This document shows positions 48,940 to 57,794 of a stretch of 64,000 nt of DNA, piece by piece; positions within the stretch are counted from its first letter, which is position 1, and every line of letters starts with the position of its first letter. The DNA is from Acestrorhynchus altus. Taxonomy: Eukaryota > Chordata > Actinopteri > Characiformes > Acestrorhynchidae. The stretch covers positions 5,118,648 through 5,182,647 of the forward strand of contig CM067522.1 in the NCBI GenBank assembly GCA_034509495.1. Direction: 5' to 3'. Under the pieces are notes generated by a model. The model saw only the letters and a program-made list of their open reading frames with translations. It was not told the DNA's origin and made no database searches. Made by a program: the position numbers and the translations under genes.

Positions 48940-51177
48940 CCTAAAGGAACAGCTTGTGAAAAGTGTGCTGGATGTAAAGAGAGTGTCAGAAAGGATCATG
49001 AGCTTGAAGTTGGAAGTTGATGGTGTAAATTTGAATGTTGTCAGTTCATATGCACCACAGGTTGGTTGTCAGTTAGAGGAGAAAGAGGAGGATGGTTGCA
49101 GGCAGTTCAGGAAAAAATTGCAACAGGCCCTTGGGGGCAGTGAGGAGCTACCTGAGGACTGGGAAAGTACAGCTAAGGTGGTGAGACTGGCAAGAAGGAT
49201 GATAAAGGATAGAGAGGGAAATGTACTAGTGAGTGAACAGAAAGTGTTGAGTAGATGAAAGGAGTACTTTGAAGAACTAATGAATGAGGAAAATGAGAGA
49301 AAGAGGAGGACAACGGGGGGAGAGATAGTGGATCAGGAAGTGCAGAGAATTAGTAAGGTGGAAATGAGGGCAGCTTTAAAAAGCATGAAGAATGGAAAGG
49401 CAGTTGGTCCAAATGACATACCTGTGGAGGTATGGAGATGTTTAGGAGAGAAGGCAGTGGACTTTTTGACCAGGTTGTTTAACAAAATCCTGGAGAGTGA
49501 GAGGATGCCTGATGAGTGTAGAAGCAGTGGCCCCCTTTTTTTAAGAACAATGATGATGTGCACAGCTGCAGTAATTACAGATGTATAAAGTTGATGAGCC
49601 ACACCATGAAGGTATGGGAAAGAGTTATTGAAGTAAGGCTAAGGGGAGAGGTTCATAACACTGAGCAGGTTTCCTGCCCAGAAAGAGTACCACAGATGCA
49701 ATTTTTGCATTGAGAGTTTTGGTAGAGAAGTATAGAGAAGGTCAGAAGGAGCTACATTGTGTCTTTGTGGATCTAGAGAAGTGTGATGAAGTAGGGTACT
49801 AAACCGTAGGGGTCAAAGCCAAATTCATGGGTAGTGTTGGTTGAGTAGTCAGAGGCCCAGACAAATGGAGCAGACAGAAGGAAATCGTATGGTAGGCCAA
49901 CAGTTTATTAAGCAAAACAACTTTTTACATATATACAGCTGCGCATAAAAAATATGGAAAATAATAATAAAGCAAAAAGTCTCCACTAACTTCAGTGGTA
50001 CTGACCTTTGACTACAAAGTCACAAAAAGGTCTTTTCCAACAGATATATACCATAGCAATGTCTCCACTTCCTCCCCCTTACTCTACCTCAGAGCAGGTT
50101 TATATACAGGTAGCCACTCCCCCTGGGTTCTACCAATATTAACACAGGTGATGTATTTAGTTCAGTACAAAATAATTGTTGATATACAATCACATTCAAT
50201 ATTCATCAGTGATAAGTACCATTCACAAAACAGATTCCTTATGTCATTTTTTTAATCAAACAAAGACTTAGTCCTAGTCTTAGTCCTTTTTCAAGTCCAA
50301 GTGCCCCTCTCCTAATACCAGAGGTGGACTCACCCAGGTGAGTAAAAACTCAAGAGTTCAGTCTCTTTATTCTTTTGCTCCTGGGTAGCTGTGGACAACA
50401 CACAGGTGTGAACAGGGACGTGTGACCTACATGATGGTAATGTGTGCTCAAGCTTACATCATTACAAGAAGGCATATGATAGGGTGCCAAGAGAGGAAGT
50501 GTATGAGGAAGTCAGGTGTGGCTGAGTGTATGTAAGGGTGGTGCAGGGACATGTATGAGGATAGTGAGACAGTGGTGAGGTGTGCATTTGGAGTGACAAA
50601 TGGTTTCAAGGTGAAGCTTGGGTTACATCAGGGATCAGCTTTGAACCCCTTCTTGTTTGCAATGGTGATGGACAGGTTGACAGATGAGGTCAGGCAGGTG
50701 GCTCCATGCACCATGATGTTTGCAGATGACATTGTAATCTGTGGTGAGAGTAGAGAGCAGGTGGAAGAGAACCTGAAGAGATGGAATTTTGCACTGGAGA
50801 GGAGAGGAATGAAGGTCAGTAGAGACAAGATGAAATGCATAAGTGTGAATGAGAGGGAGGCAGGTTGAAATGTGAAGATGCAAGGAGGAGAGGTCGTGAA
50901 GGTGTATGACTTCAAATATCTTGGATCAACCATCCAGAGCAATGGACAGTACAGAAAAGAGGTGAAGAAGAGGGTGCAGGCAGAATGGAGTGGGTGGAGA
51001 TGGGTAACAGGGCTGATGTGTGACAGAAGGATAACAGCAAGAGTGAAAGGGAAGGTTTTCAAGACAGTAGTGAGACCTGCTATGATGTATGGTTTGGAGA
51101 CTGTGGCTCTGTGTAAAAGACAGGAGGCTGAGCTGGAGGTGGCAGAGATGAAGATGGTGAGATTTTGTACATTCTGA
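48940..51177 (+). mobile_element. Second LINE, internally deleted and split by a solo LTR
   Basis: Blocks in order: endonuclease-region start (RIMSLKLEVDGVNLNVVSSYA near 49000), reverse-transcriptase N-terminal part (NGKAVGPNDIPVEVWRCLGE near 49395), VFVDLE near 49760, then after the insertion LHQGSALNPFLFAMVMDRL near 50620 and an intact FADD catalytic box near 50719. The C-terminal FKYLGSTIQSNG and KTVVRPAMMYGLE follow near 50910-51090. Frame breaks at 49.26, 49.55 and 50.87 kb and a large endonuclease deletion at about 49.09 kb show it is dead. Confidence 0.88.
49782..50466. mobile_element. Solo LTR (685 bp) with 5-bp target-site duplication
   Basis: The element begins TGTGATGAAG and ends CATCATTACA, giving TG...CA termini with imperfect inverted ends. 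AGAAG lies at both flanks (49777-49781 and 50467-50471). Removing the element and one AGAAG rejoins the LINE reading frame exactly. An AATAAA lies at 49966-49971. No internal retroviral genes are present, so this is a recombined solo LTR, probably from a Gypsy-type element. Confidence 0.85.
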
Positions 51178-51745
51178 TGGTGTTACGGACAAGAGTTTTT
51201 AAGTATATTGGTCCTGCACTTGGGAAGGAGCAGTCTGTCACTGAACAGGCTCCTCTGATGACTGATGGCGGTGTGCAGAGGGTGACTGGCATTGTCCATA
51301 ATGTCCAGTAGTTTCCTCAACGTCTTCTTTGCCACTGTCACTAGAGAGTCCAGCTTCATGCCAACTACAGAGCCAGCTTGCCTGATCAGTTTGTCCATGT
51401 GTCCTTCTTAAATATGGTACCCTGCCAGCACAACACAGTTTTAAACAGGACACTGGTGACCACGAAAACATCCACAAGAGTTTCCTACAGATGTTAAAGG
51501 ACCATAGTCTGCTCAGAAAGTACAGCCTGCTCTTTTCCTTTCTGTACAGGTGGTCAGTATTGCATTTTCAGTCCAGCCTGCTGTCGAGCCACAGCCTGTG
51601 GTGCTCATAGGAGTCCACAGCCTCCACCTCATCTGCCTCAATCAGAAGTTATTGTGACTTTGGTCTGGACCTCCCAAAATTGATGACCAGTTCTTTGGTC
51701 TTTGAGGTGTTGAGCTGCAGATGATTCCTGTGGCACCAGTTTATT
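51178..51745 (-). mobile_element. LINE fragment, same family as 42.4-43.2 kb
   Basis: The minus strand encodes, in broken frames, H-L-Q-L-N-T-S-K-TKELVINFGR (near 51720-51670), W-L-D-S-R-L-D, I-C-RKLLWMF and RQAGSVVGMKLDSLVTVA. It lacks the 3' tail, abuts the previous LINE at about 51,177 and carries several stops. Confidence 0.8.
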
Positions 51746-51928
51746 TAATTTTATTTTCATTATAAACACAAATAAACCCCCAAATTTCCAGTTCAGATCA
51801 TTCTAGATCATTCTGATTAGTGCAGCATGTGTGCTTGCGGGGGTTCAAATCCTGCAACTGACAATCTGTTTATTTAATTTTATTTTCATTATAAACACAA
51901 ATAAAACCCCTAATTTCCAGTTCAGATC
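51739..51928. repeat. Tandem duplication of a 62-bp segment around a B-box-like sequence
   Basis: The segment gtttatttaattttattttc... at 51739-51800 recurs at 51868-51928, 129 bases apart. The spacer contains gggggttcaaatcctgca, which resembles a tRNA-type B box. Confidence 0.7.
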
Positions 51929-52039
51929 GCTGGATCATTCCCTCCCCAGCGATCTGTTCGTTAACCCTTTCTGTTCTCTTTTCCCCTTAGTTCTCACCAA
52001 GCACTCATAAGCCCTACCAACAACAAGCCACTCTGAGCT

Positions 52040-52110
52040 CCCCTTAGAGCGGTGGTAAGCACGTCGCTCATCATTTTGGCGCTGGGAGTTTGATCCCTGC
52101 TTGTGGCCAG
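52040..52110 (+). repeat. tRNA-like SINE head (tentative)
   Basis: The sequence ttagagcggtggtaagcac resembles a pol III A box. It is followed at tRNA-like spacing by gagtttgatccctgc, which resembles a B box. There is no CCA end or clear cloverleaf, so this is more likely a SINE head than a tRNA gene. Confidence 0.35.
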
Positions 52111-52202
52111 TCTGCTTTATTTTGCATTCCAGAATCAACACACCCACGGTCACAACCCTGGTGGGTTTACAAATTAAATTCCACCTCGGTTGTGCCCCGT
52201 GA

Positions 52203-52880
52203 AAAGATATCCTTCAGAATCAGGAGGTGAGACAGTCCTGAAAGAGCTCTGATTAGTCTTGAGTCCAGACATTCACCTCTAAGATCTGCTTAAGAAACAG
52301 GAGATGACACAGTACTGAAAGGGCTCTGATCAGTCCTGAGTCCAGATATTCACCTGTAAGATCTGCTTCGGGACCAGGAGGTGAGACAGTCCTCAAAGAG
52401 CTCTGATCAGTCCTGAGTCCAGACATTCACCTGTAAGATCTGCTTCGGAATCAGGAGGTGAGACAGCCCTGAAAGAGCTCTGATTAGTCCTGAGTCCTGA
52501 CATTCACCTTTAAGATCTGCGGCAGAAACAGGAGGTGACACATTCCGGAAAGAGGTCTGATCAGTCCTGAGTCCTGACATTCACCTTTAAAATCTGCGGC
52601 AGAATCAGGAGGTGAGACAGTCCTGAAAGAGCTCTGGTTAGTCCTGAGTCCAGACATTCACCTTTAAGATCTGTGGCAGAAACAGGTGACACAGTTCTGA
52701 AAGAGCTCTGATCAGTCCTGAGTCCAGACATTCACCTGTAAGATCTGCTTCAGAATCAGGAGGTGAGACAGTCCTGAAAGAGCTCTGATCAGTCCTGAGT
52801 CCAGACTTTCACCTGTAAAATCTGCTTCAGAATTAGGTTAGACAGTCCTGAAAGAGCTCTGATCAGTCCTGAGTCCAGAC
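52203..52880. repeat. 77-bp tandem satellite, about 9 copies
   Basis: The unit contains caggaggtgagacagtcctg, aaagagctctgatcagtcct, gagtccagacattcacctgt and aagatctgcttcag. The caggag word recurs at 52221, 52298, 52375, 52452, 52529 and 52606, an exact 77-bp period. One copy is 3 bp shorter (52683 to 52757). A stray partial unit lies at 53908-53940. Confidence 0.95.
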
Positions 52881-53905
52881 CTGTAAGATCAAATAAAATC
52901 AGATGAAATCAAATCATCACTTATTTGTCTTGCGGTCTTCACAACTGAAGTTATCACAGAGCAGCTTCACAGAAATCAAGAAATAAAAAGGTTAACAACA
53001 CTCAACAACAAAGGATAAGAGACAGATCCCCTAGTGAGCAAGCCAAAATGGTGACAGTGGCAAGGAAAAACTCCCTCAGAGCTAGAGGAAGAAACCGTGG
53101 GGGGAACCAGGCTCACAAGGGGACCCATCCTACTCAAACTACTTATACACAGTTAGGACCCTGGCTGCAGCATTTTGAACTAACTGAAGTCTATTTAGGT
53201 TCCTGCTTGAACAACCTGACAATAGTGCATTGCAGTAATCTATCCTTGAAGTAAGAAAAGCATGTATTAGTTTTTCAGCAGTGTGCAAGGATAGGGCTTT
53301 TCTTAACTTGGAAATATTACGTAGATAAAGAAAAACGGTCCTAGTAATATTAACTATGTGTTGGTCAAATGATAAATCTGAATCAATTATGACGCCAAGA
53401 TTTTTGGCTACTGAATTAGGTACAACTGAGAAATCAGCCAGATTTAGCATTATTTTTTTCCTTGCAATTTTAGGACACAAATATAAATGCTACTTTAAAA
53501 GCTTGAGGTATGTGACCTAAACTAAGAGAAGAGTTTACTACTGCTAAGAGGTTTGATTATAGTTGGCAGCACTTCTTTAAGTAGGTTTGATGGGATTGCA
53601 TCTGGACAGCAGGTGGCAGAATTTGAGGAGTAAATAATTTTCTCTAATTCTGACTGTGGAAGTGGGTGAAAGGTTTCCAACTTTTCTTCTAGATCTATAT
53701 TTGGTTCTATATCAGCCACACCAGAAGAAAAGCTGTTTGGATTTAATATTTTGGGTTAAATTTCGTGACTAATATTTTCTATTTTATGATTGAAAAAGTC
53801 CATAAAGATATTACTTGTAAAATTTGATGGAATCTGAGGAGGTGTACCTGCCTGATTTTTTGTAAGTTTTGAGATTGCACTGAAAAGTACTCTGGGATTG
53901 GTTTC
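52881..53905 (-). mobile_element. LINE fragment beside the 77-bp satellite
   Basis: On the minus strand, 53719-53522 encodes an amino-terminal reverse-transcriptase piece (P-L-P-Q-S-E-L-E-K-I-I). The 53480-53139 segment encodes the carboxyl piece (NLGVIIDSDLSFDQHI, KLIHAFLTSRIDYCNALL, RLQLVQNAAARVL). The central catalytic part is deleted. A partial 77-bp satellite unit follows at 53,908, so the LINE lies within or at the edge of the array. Confidence 0.8.
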
Positions 53906-53999
53906 TGCTTCAGAATCAGGAGGGGAGAAGGTCCTGATCAGTAAAAGAACCTGATTATAATTAGTTTAGTAAGAAAACATGGTTTTATTTAATCTAAAC

Positions 54000-54391
54000 A
54001 GCATTAAAACCGAACCGTTTCCCTCTGACACCTTCCTACCCCCGTGTCCCTGAAATGCCCCCCTACGTCATCAACTGGGGGCAGTGTTGACGTGGCGCAG
54101 CTGATCTCAGTTCAGTCTCAGAGGAATGGCTTAACAGAACCGGGAATTGGCTCGGTACGGTACTGTTTACCCCGGGTTTGAGGGGAGGTGGTCATGGGAG
54201 TAATAGAGGGGGTGATAGAGGGGCTTCTTTTCGGCCTCGTTCTCTGAGGTTGGAGCTCGTTAGCAGCGGAGCTAACGGTGGCTTTCACGCGGCTTAATCA
54301 GGGTTTAGTTGAAGTAAACGGGCTCGGAGGTTTTATTTCTCTTAAGCAGGTGTTTCTCTGAAAGTCGGAGTGAATTTCAGCCTTTATTTCT
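54000..54391 (+). promoter_or_regulatory. lysmd3: LYSMD3 promoter and predicted non-coding exon 1
   Basis: This GC- and CpG-richer block lies upstream of the LYSMD3 coding exon. Two CREB/ATF-like sites are present: TACGTCA at 54064-54070 and TGACGTGG at 54088-54095. A consensus donor (T|GTAAGT) at 54392-54393 could join to the acceptor at 54882-54883, 11 bases before the LYSMD3 ATG. The transcription start is not determined. Confidence 0.5.
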
Positions 54392-54695
54392 GTAAGTTTT
54401 TCAGCCGAGAAGGTCAAACAGACCCGGGGCTAACGGCGTTAGCCTGCGAGCTAACCGGGCTGACAGTTCAGCCAAGATTAGTTTAACTGTCCTTAAAGAC
54501 ACATTGACCAGCGAAACCCCCAGCCCGCACCCATTTAACCACCCCACATGTCTGTTACCCTGTAAACATCTCACCTGTGTTTGTTTGTTTATTACCTGTG
54601 TTTGTTTATTACCTGTGTTTGTTACCTGTGTTTATCACCTGTTTGTGTATCATCATGTTTTAAATCTGTTTATCACCTGTTTCCAACCTGTGTTG

Positions 54696-54696
<1 letters not shown>

Positions 54697-54748
<52 letters not shown>
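54697..54748. repeat. (TA)n microsatellite
   Basis: A TA run in the predicted LYSMD3 first intron. It is preceded at 54570-54690 by degenerate ttacctgtgtttgttt repeats. Confidence 0.95.
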
Positions 54749-54749
<1 letters not shown>

Positions 54750-54894
54750 CATGTACAGTATATGATGTGTAAAATACAATGTAAAAATTAGGACACCCTA
54801 TGAAATTCTTATTGTAAATTCTTATCTATTGATGAGCTGTATTTTGAATTTTAAGTGTATTGATATGCTGTCTGTTTTTGCAGAGAGGAAGAAA

Positions 54895-55158
54895 ATGACT
54901 GGAAGGAACCAATATAATGGCTTCCAGTCCGCTACAGTCGTGCAGCCTGCAATGGGAGGTCACTCTTATATATTTGGAAACAATTCAGAGACTGACTGTT
55001 CAGAGGAGGATGGTGAGAGCTATGAGCTTCGTCCCAGAGGCAGGGAGAGGCTTCGCCGGAGTGCCTCTCGAGAGCGAATGGATGACATTGTCTATGTAAT
55101 GAGGGATATCAAAGATGGGGACACCTTGATAAGCATTTCCCTTCAGTATTTTTGCTCT
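54895..55158 (+). CDS. lysmd3: LYSMD3 coding exon 1
   Basis: The exon is 88 codons, ending inside the LysM domain at Y-F-C-S with donor GTAAGT. The acceptor tttttgcag lies at 54875-54883, so the exon begins 11 bases before the ATG. Confidence 0.95.
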
Positions 55159-56267
55159 GTAAGTCAACAGTGCCTATTTCTTTTCTCTGTGGCTTGCCAT
55201 GTTCTGTGTTTGACAGGATTGTAACAAACCCTAAAATAAAAATTGATATGATACATTTTAAAACAGCAAAAATCGAGTGCCTGAAAATCTGCAGTAATAT
55301 CTCCCATTCTTTTTTTATTACAGCGTCTCTTTAGGGGAGAGTCTGTTTTCATAGATTTTTTTAAGTAAACCTCTCATAATATAAATGGGATTTAAATGAG
55401 TATTCTTTGCTCCAGTTTGTTGAATGTATTGTTAAATGGAGATGCTTATAATGAATGATAAACTATTAAGCAGTGCTCATGAATTCATACTGAATTGTTC
55501 AACTAACTTTGTGCTACAACAAAATAGCATGTAATCATCAGCATAATGAACTACGTAGCACAGCCTGTTATTAACACTCTTTTTTTGGTGTGCCTCAGGT
55601 TGCTGACATAAAGCGAGCAAACAATCTACTGACAGAGCAGGACTTCTTTGCCCTGAGATCCATAAAAATTCCTGTGAGGAGGTTCAGCTCTTTTACTGAA
55701 ACTCACAGTACTGCCGCCGCACATAAAAGTGGCTCTCCTGGTGGCGTTCGCAGAGTCTTGGAAATTCCGCTGTCCGGAGCTTCCGCAGATTCCTCCCCAT
55801 CCTCCTCTTCCTCCACTGACAGCGTTGAGTGTTTTCTACAGGAGAAAGACAAGGATATTGAACTTCTTGTTAAATCCTCCAGCCCTTCCAGAAGCAGCCT
55901 CAGTGAGGTAGTTTCCTCTTTCAGCCCTCAACAGCCGTTACTTGGAGAGCCGGAGAGGAGGCTGACCCAAAGGAAGGACCCCTACTATGGGGCAGACTGG
56001 GGCATGAGGTGGTGGACTGCAGTGGCCATCATGCTTGTTGTGGGCATAGTCACGCCCGTGTTCTACCTGTTGTACTATGAAGTGCTGATGAAGTCGGACG
56101 TTAGCCACCACACTACTGTTGAGTCCATCAGGCTTGAGGCTACACATTCTGCCTTTGGTGCTCCTCCTGTTATGCCACCAGCTAAGGCTGTTCCTCACCA
56201 GACACCTCACATGCATCCAGTTGTTGAACACAAGGGACCAGATCTGGGGCAGGGACAGGAAACATAG
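54895..56267 (+). CDS. lysmd3: LYSMD3, LysM and putative peptidoglycan-binding domain-containing protein 3
   Basis: Two coding exons (54895-55158 and 55599-56267) encode 310 residues; I recall human LYSMD3 as 306. The LysM domain spans about residues 65-112 (IVYVMRDIKDGDTLISISLQ, then IKRANNLLTEQDFFALRSIK), after an acidic and arginine-rich leader. A Ser-rich linker follows, then RKDPYYGADWG and a transmembrane helix at about 227-249 (WWTAVAIMLVVGIVTPVFYL). The C-terminal tail is about 60 residues. It is a single-pass type II-like membrane protein; human LYSMD3 has been reported to bind chitin. The start was chosen at MTGRNQYNGF, the only ATG after the acceptor that preserves the family N-terminus. 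It is tail to tail with POLR3G. Confidence 0.96.
55599..56267 (+). CDS. lysmd3: LYSMD3 coding exon 2
   Basis: The exon is 222 codons plus TAG, starting V-A-D-I-K-R after the acceptor tgcctcag. It completes the LysM domain and carries the transmembrane helix. Confidence 0.96.
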   Translation, partial: VADIKRANNLLTEQDFFALRSIKIPVRRFSSFTETHSTAAAHKSGSPGGVRRVLEIPLSGASADSSPSSSSSTDSVECFLQEKDKDIELLVKSSSPSRSSLSEVVSSFSPQQPLLGEPERRLTQRKDPYYGADWGMRWWTAVAIMLVVGIVTPVFYLLYYEVLMKSDVSHHTTVESIRLEATHSAFGAPPVMPPAKAVPHQTPHMHPVVEHKGPDLGQGQET

Positions 56268-57707
56268 ATATGTGGACTTGGATCCATTTGACTTGGACCA
56301 ACCCATTACTTTGGTGGCATTGAACAATTTTTTGAACTTGTAATCAAAACCACTTTAAGTAATAAGTATTGTATGTTTTTAAAAGGATGAGTTCAGTATT
56401 GTTGAACCAAATCAGAAGTGTACATTTGGTAATTGGTTTCCAGAAAATATAGTTAAATATGAAACATTGCTGTTTCGAAGCATAGTTGAGCATTTTTTAA
56501 AAAGCAGTGAAATATTATTCCAAAGACTTAACTTCCTGAAGGAATTGTGTTTTAAATGTGAATACACAGGAACATCAGATTTATCAGTATTGGCAGATCA
56601 CTAAGACAATAACATCAGAGCTTTATATTGGGACACAGATGGAACATTTACATTTAATATGAATCATGAGTGTTAAAATAAACAAATGACTAACACTTAC
56701 AATAAGCCATTTACTTGAAACACTGAAACCAGGCATCTAAAAATAGACCAACTGAAAGACATTAATACCCCAGAGGGAATCATACAGTGCAAATTTGTGC
56801 TGTCTCAGGGTAGGTTTGCTGCAGGATTGGAGTAAATTAATTACTTGAATATTTCTATGGACAGCTGTATATGTGGGGAATAACTGGCTTCTGCCCTTAA
56901 TCTCTATATTGAGGAATTACTAGCATGATTAGTCTGGAACTATAATTTAACTGTTTGGTTCAAAACTGCTGAACACATCCTTTAATATGAGGGATAATTA
57001 TAGATGCTGTGACACTAGTTTCGACTTCTCATGCCATAGCTTGACCGAAGTGAAGCAAATGGTGCCATGTATATTTGAGGTTGGTACTGCTTTGGTGTGA
57101 AATTTGAACTAGACAAAACTGGCTCAGATCCCTAAGCAATTGTCCTTATTGCATTTTGCACAGTTTTTTCTCTCCTATGTGAGCAGATGTATAGCTACAT
57201 AATTATTAAATGTTTGCTTTAAAAATACACCAACAATCTATTCAAAACTCTTGAGACGGTCGAAGTCTCGTCAGGGATACATGCATACACATAATTTATT
57301 CTAAAAGGTGGGAATAGTTACAAAAACAAATCAGTATTGATGTTAATGTTTGTTCTTTGTTTTAACATTACTCAAAAGGTTTTTGTCTGCCAAAATGTGG
57401 TTCTAAAATCCTTATTTAACTGTTGTCAGGAGACAGTGATGTGAACTGTTTAATACTTAAGTGGAAAATCAAGCTGTAATATTTTCTCTTGACCATGATG
57501 GTTTTGTTAACTGAGGACTTTAAGCAGTATGTGCCTTCGGCCTATAGACCATAGTTGCAGTTTGAAAATAAATGAACTATATTTTAGTACCTGAACTCTC
57601 CAGACCCTGTTTGTACTTTAATATTTAATTGCACTTAGTGAAGAACATAATCTCTTTGAAAGAACAAAATACAGAAAATATATAGAGCATTTCCATTTCA
57701 TTATAAA
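56268..57707. other. 3' UTRs of LYSMD3 (+) and POLR3G (-), tail to tail
   Basis: Plus-strand AATAAA signals lie at 56677-56682 and 57567-57572. On the minus strand, ATTAAA variants lie at about 57620-57633, roughly 80 bases after the POLR3G stop. If the distal LYSMD3 signal is used, the two 3' ends come within a few dozen bases of each other. No other gene is seen. Confidence 0.5.
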
Positions 57708-57794
57708 TCAGTATGTGGCTTCATCCATATTGTCATCACTGCCAGCTCCGTAATCATCACCATCTTCAAAGTAGCTTGCTATGTAGTCATTTTC
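57708..57794 (-). CDS. polr3g: POLR3G coding exon 7 and stop
   Basis: The exon is 28 codons plus TGA, ending D-D-N-M-D-E-A-T-Y as in the human protein. A 15-base A run (plus strand) marks the polypyrimidine tract of its acceptor. Confidence 0.95.
   Translation of the reverse strand, partial: ENDYIASYFEDGDDYGAGSDDNMDEATY

Noticed and set aside
52040..52110. Possible functional tRNA gene
   Set aside because: It has A- and B-box-like words but I could not see a cloverleaf, anticodon stem or terminator, so a SINE head is more likely.
55938..56327. 129-codon minus-strand frame opposite LYSMD3 exon 2
   Set aside because: It is the antisense of conserved coding sequence and has no independent support.
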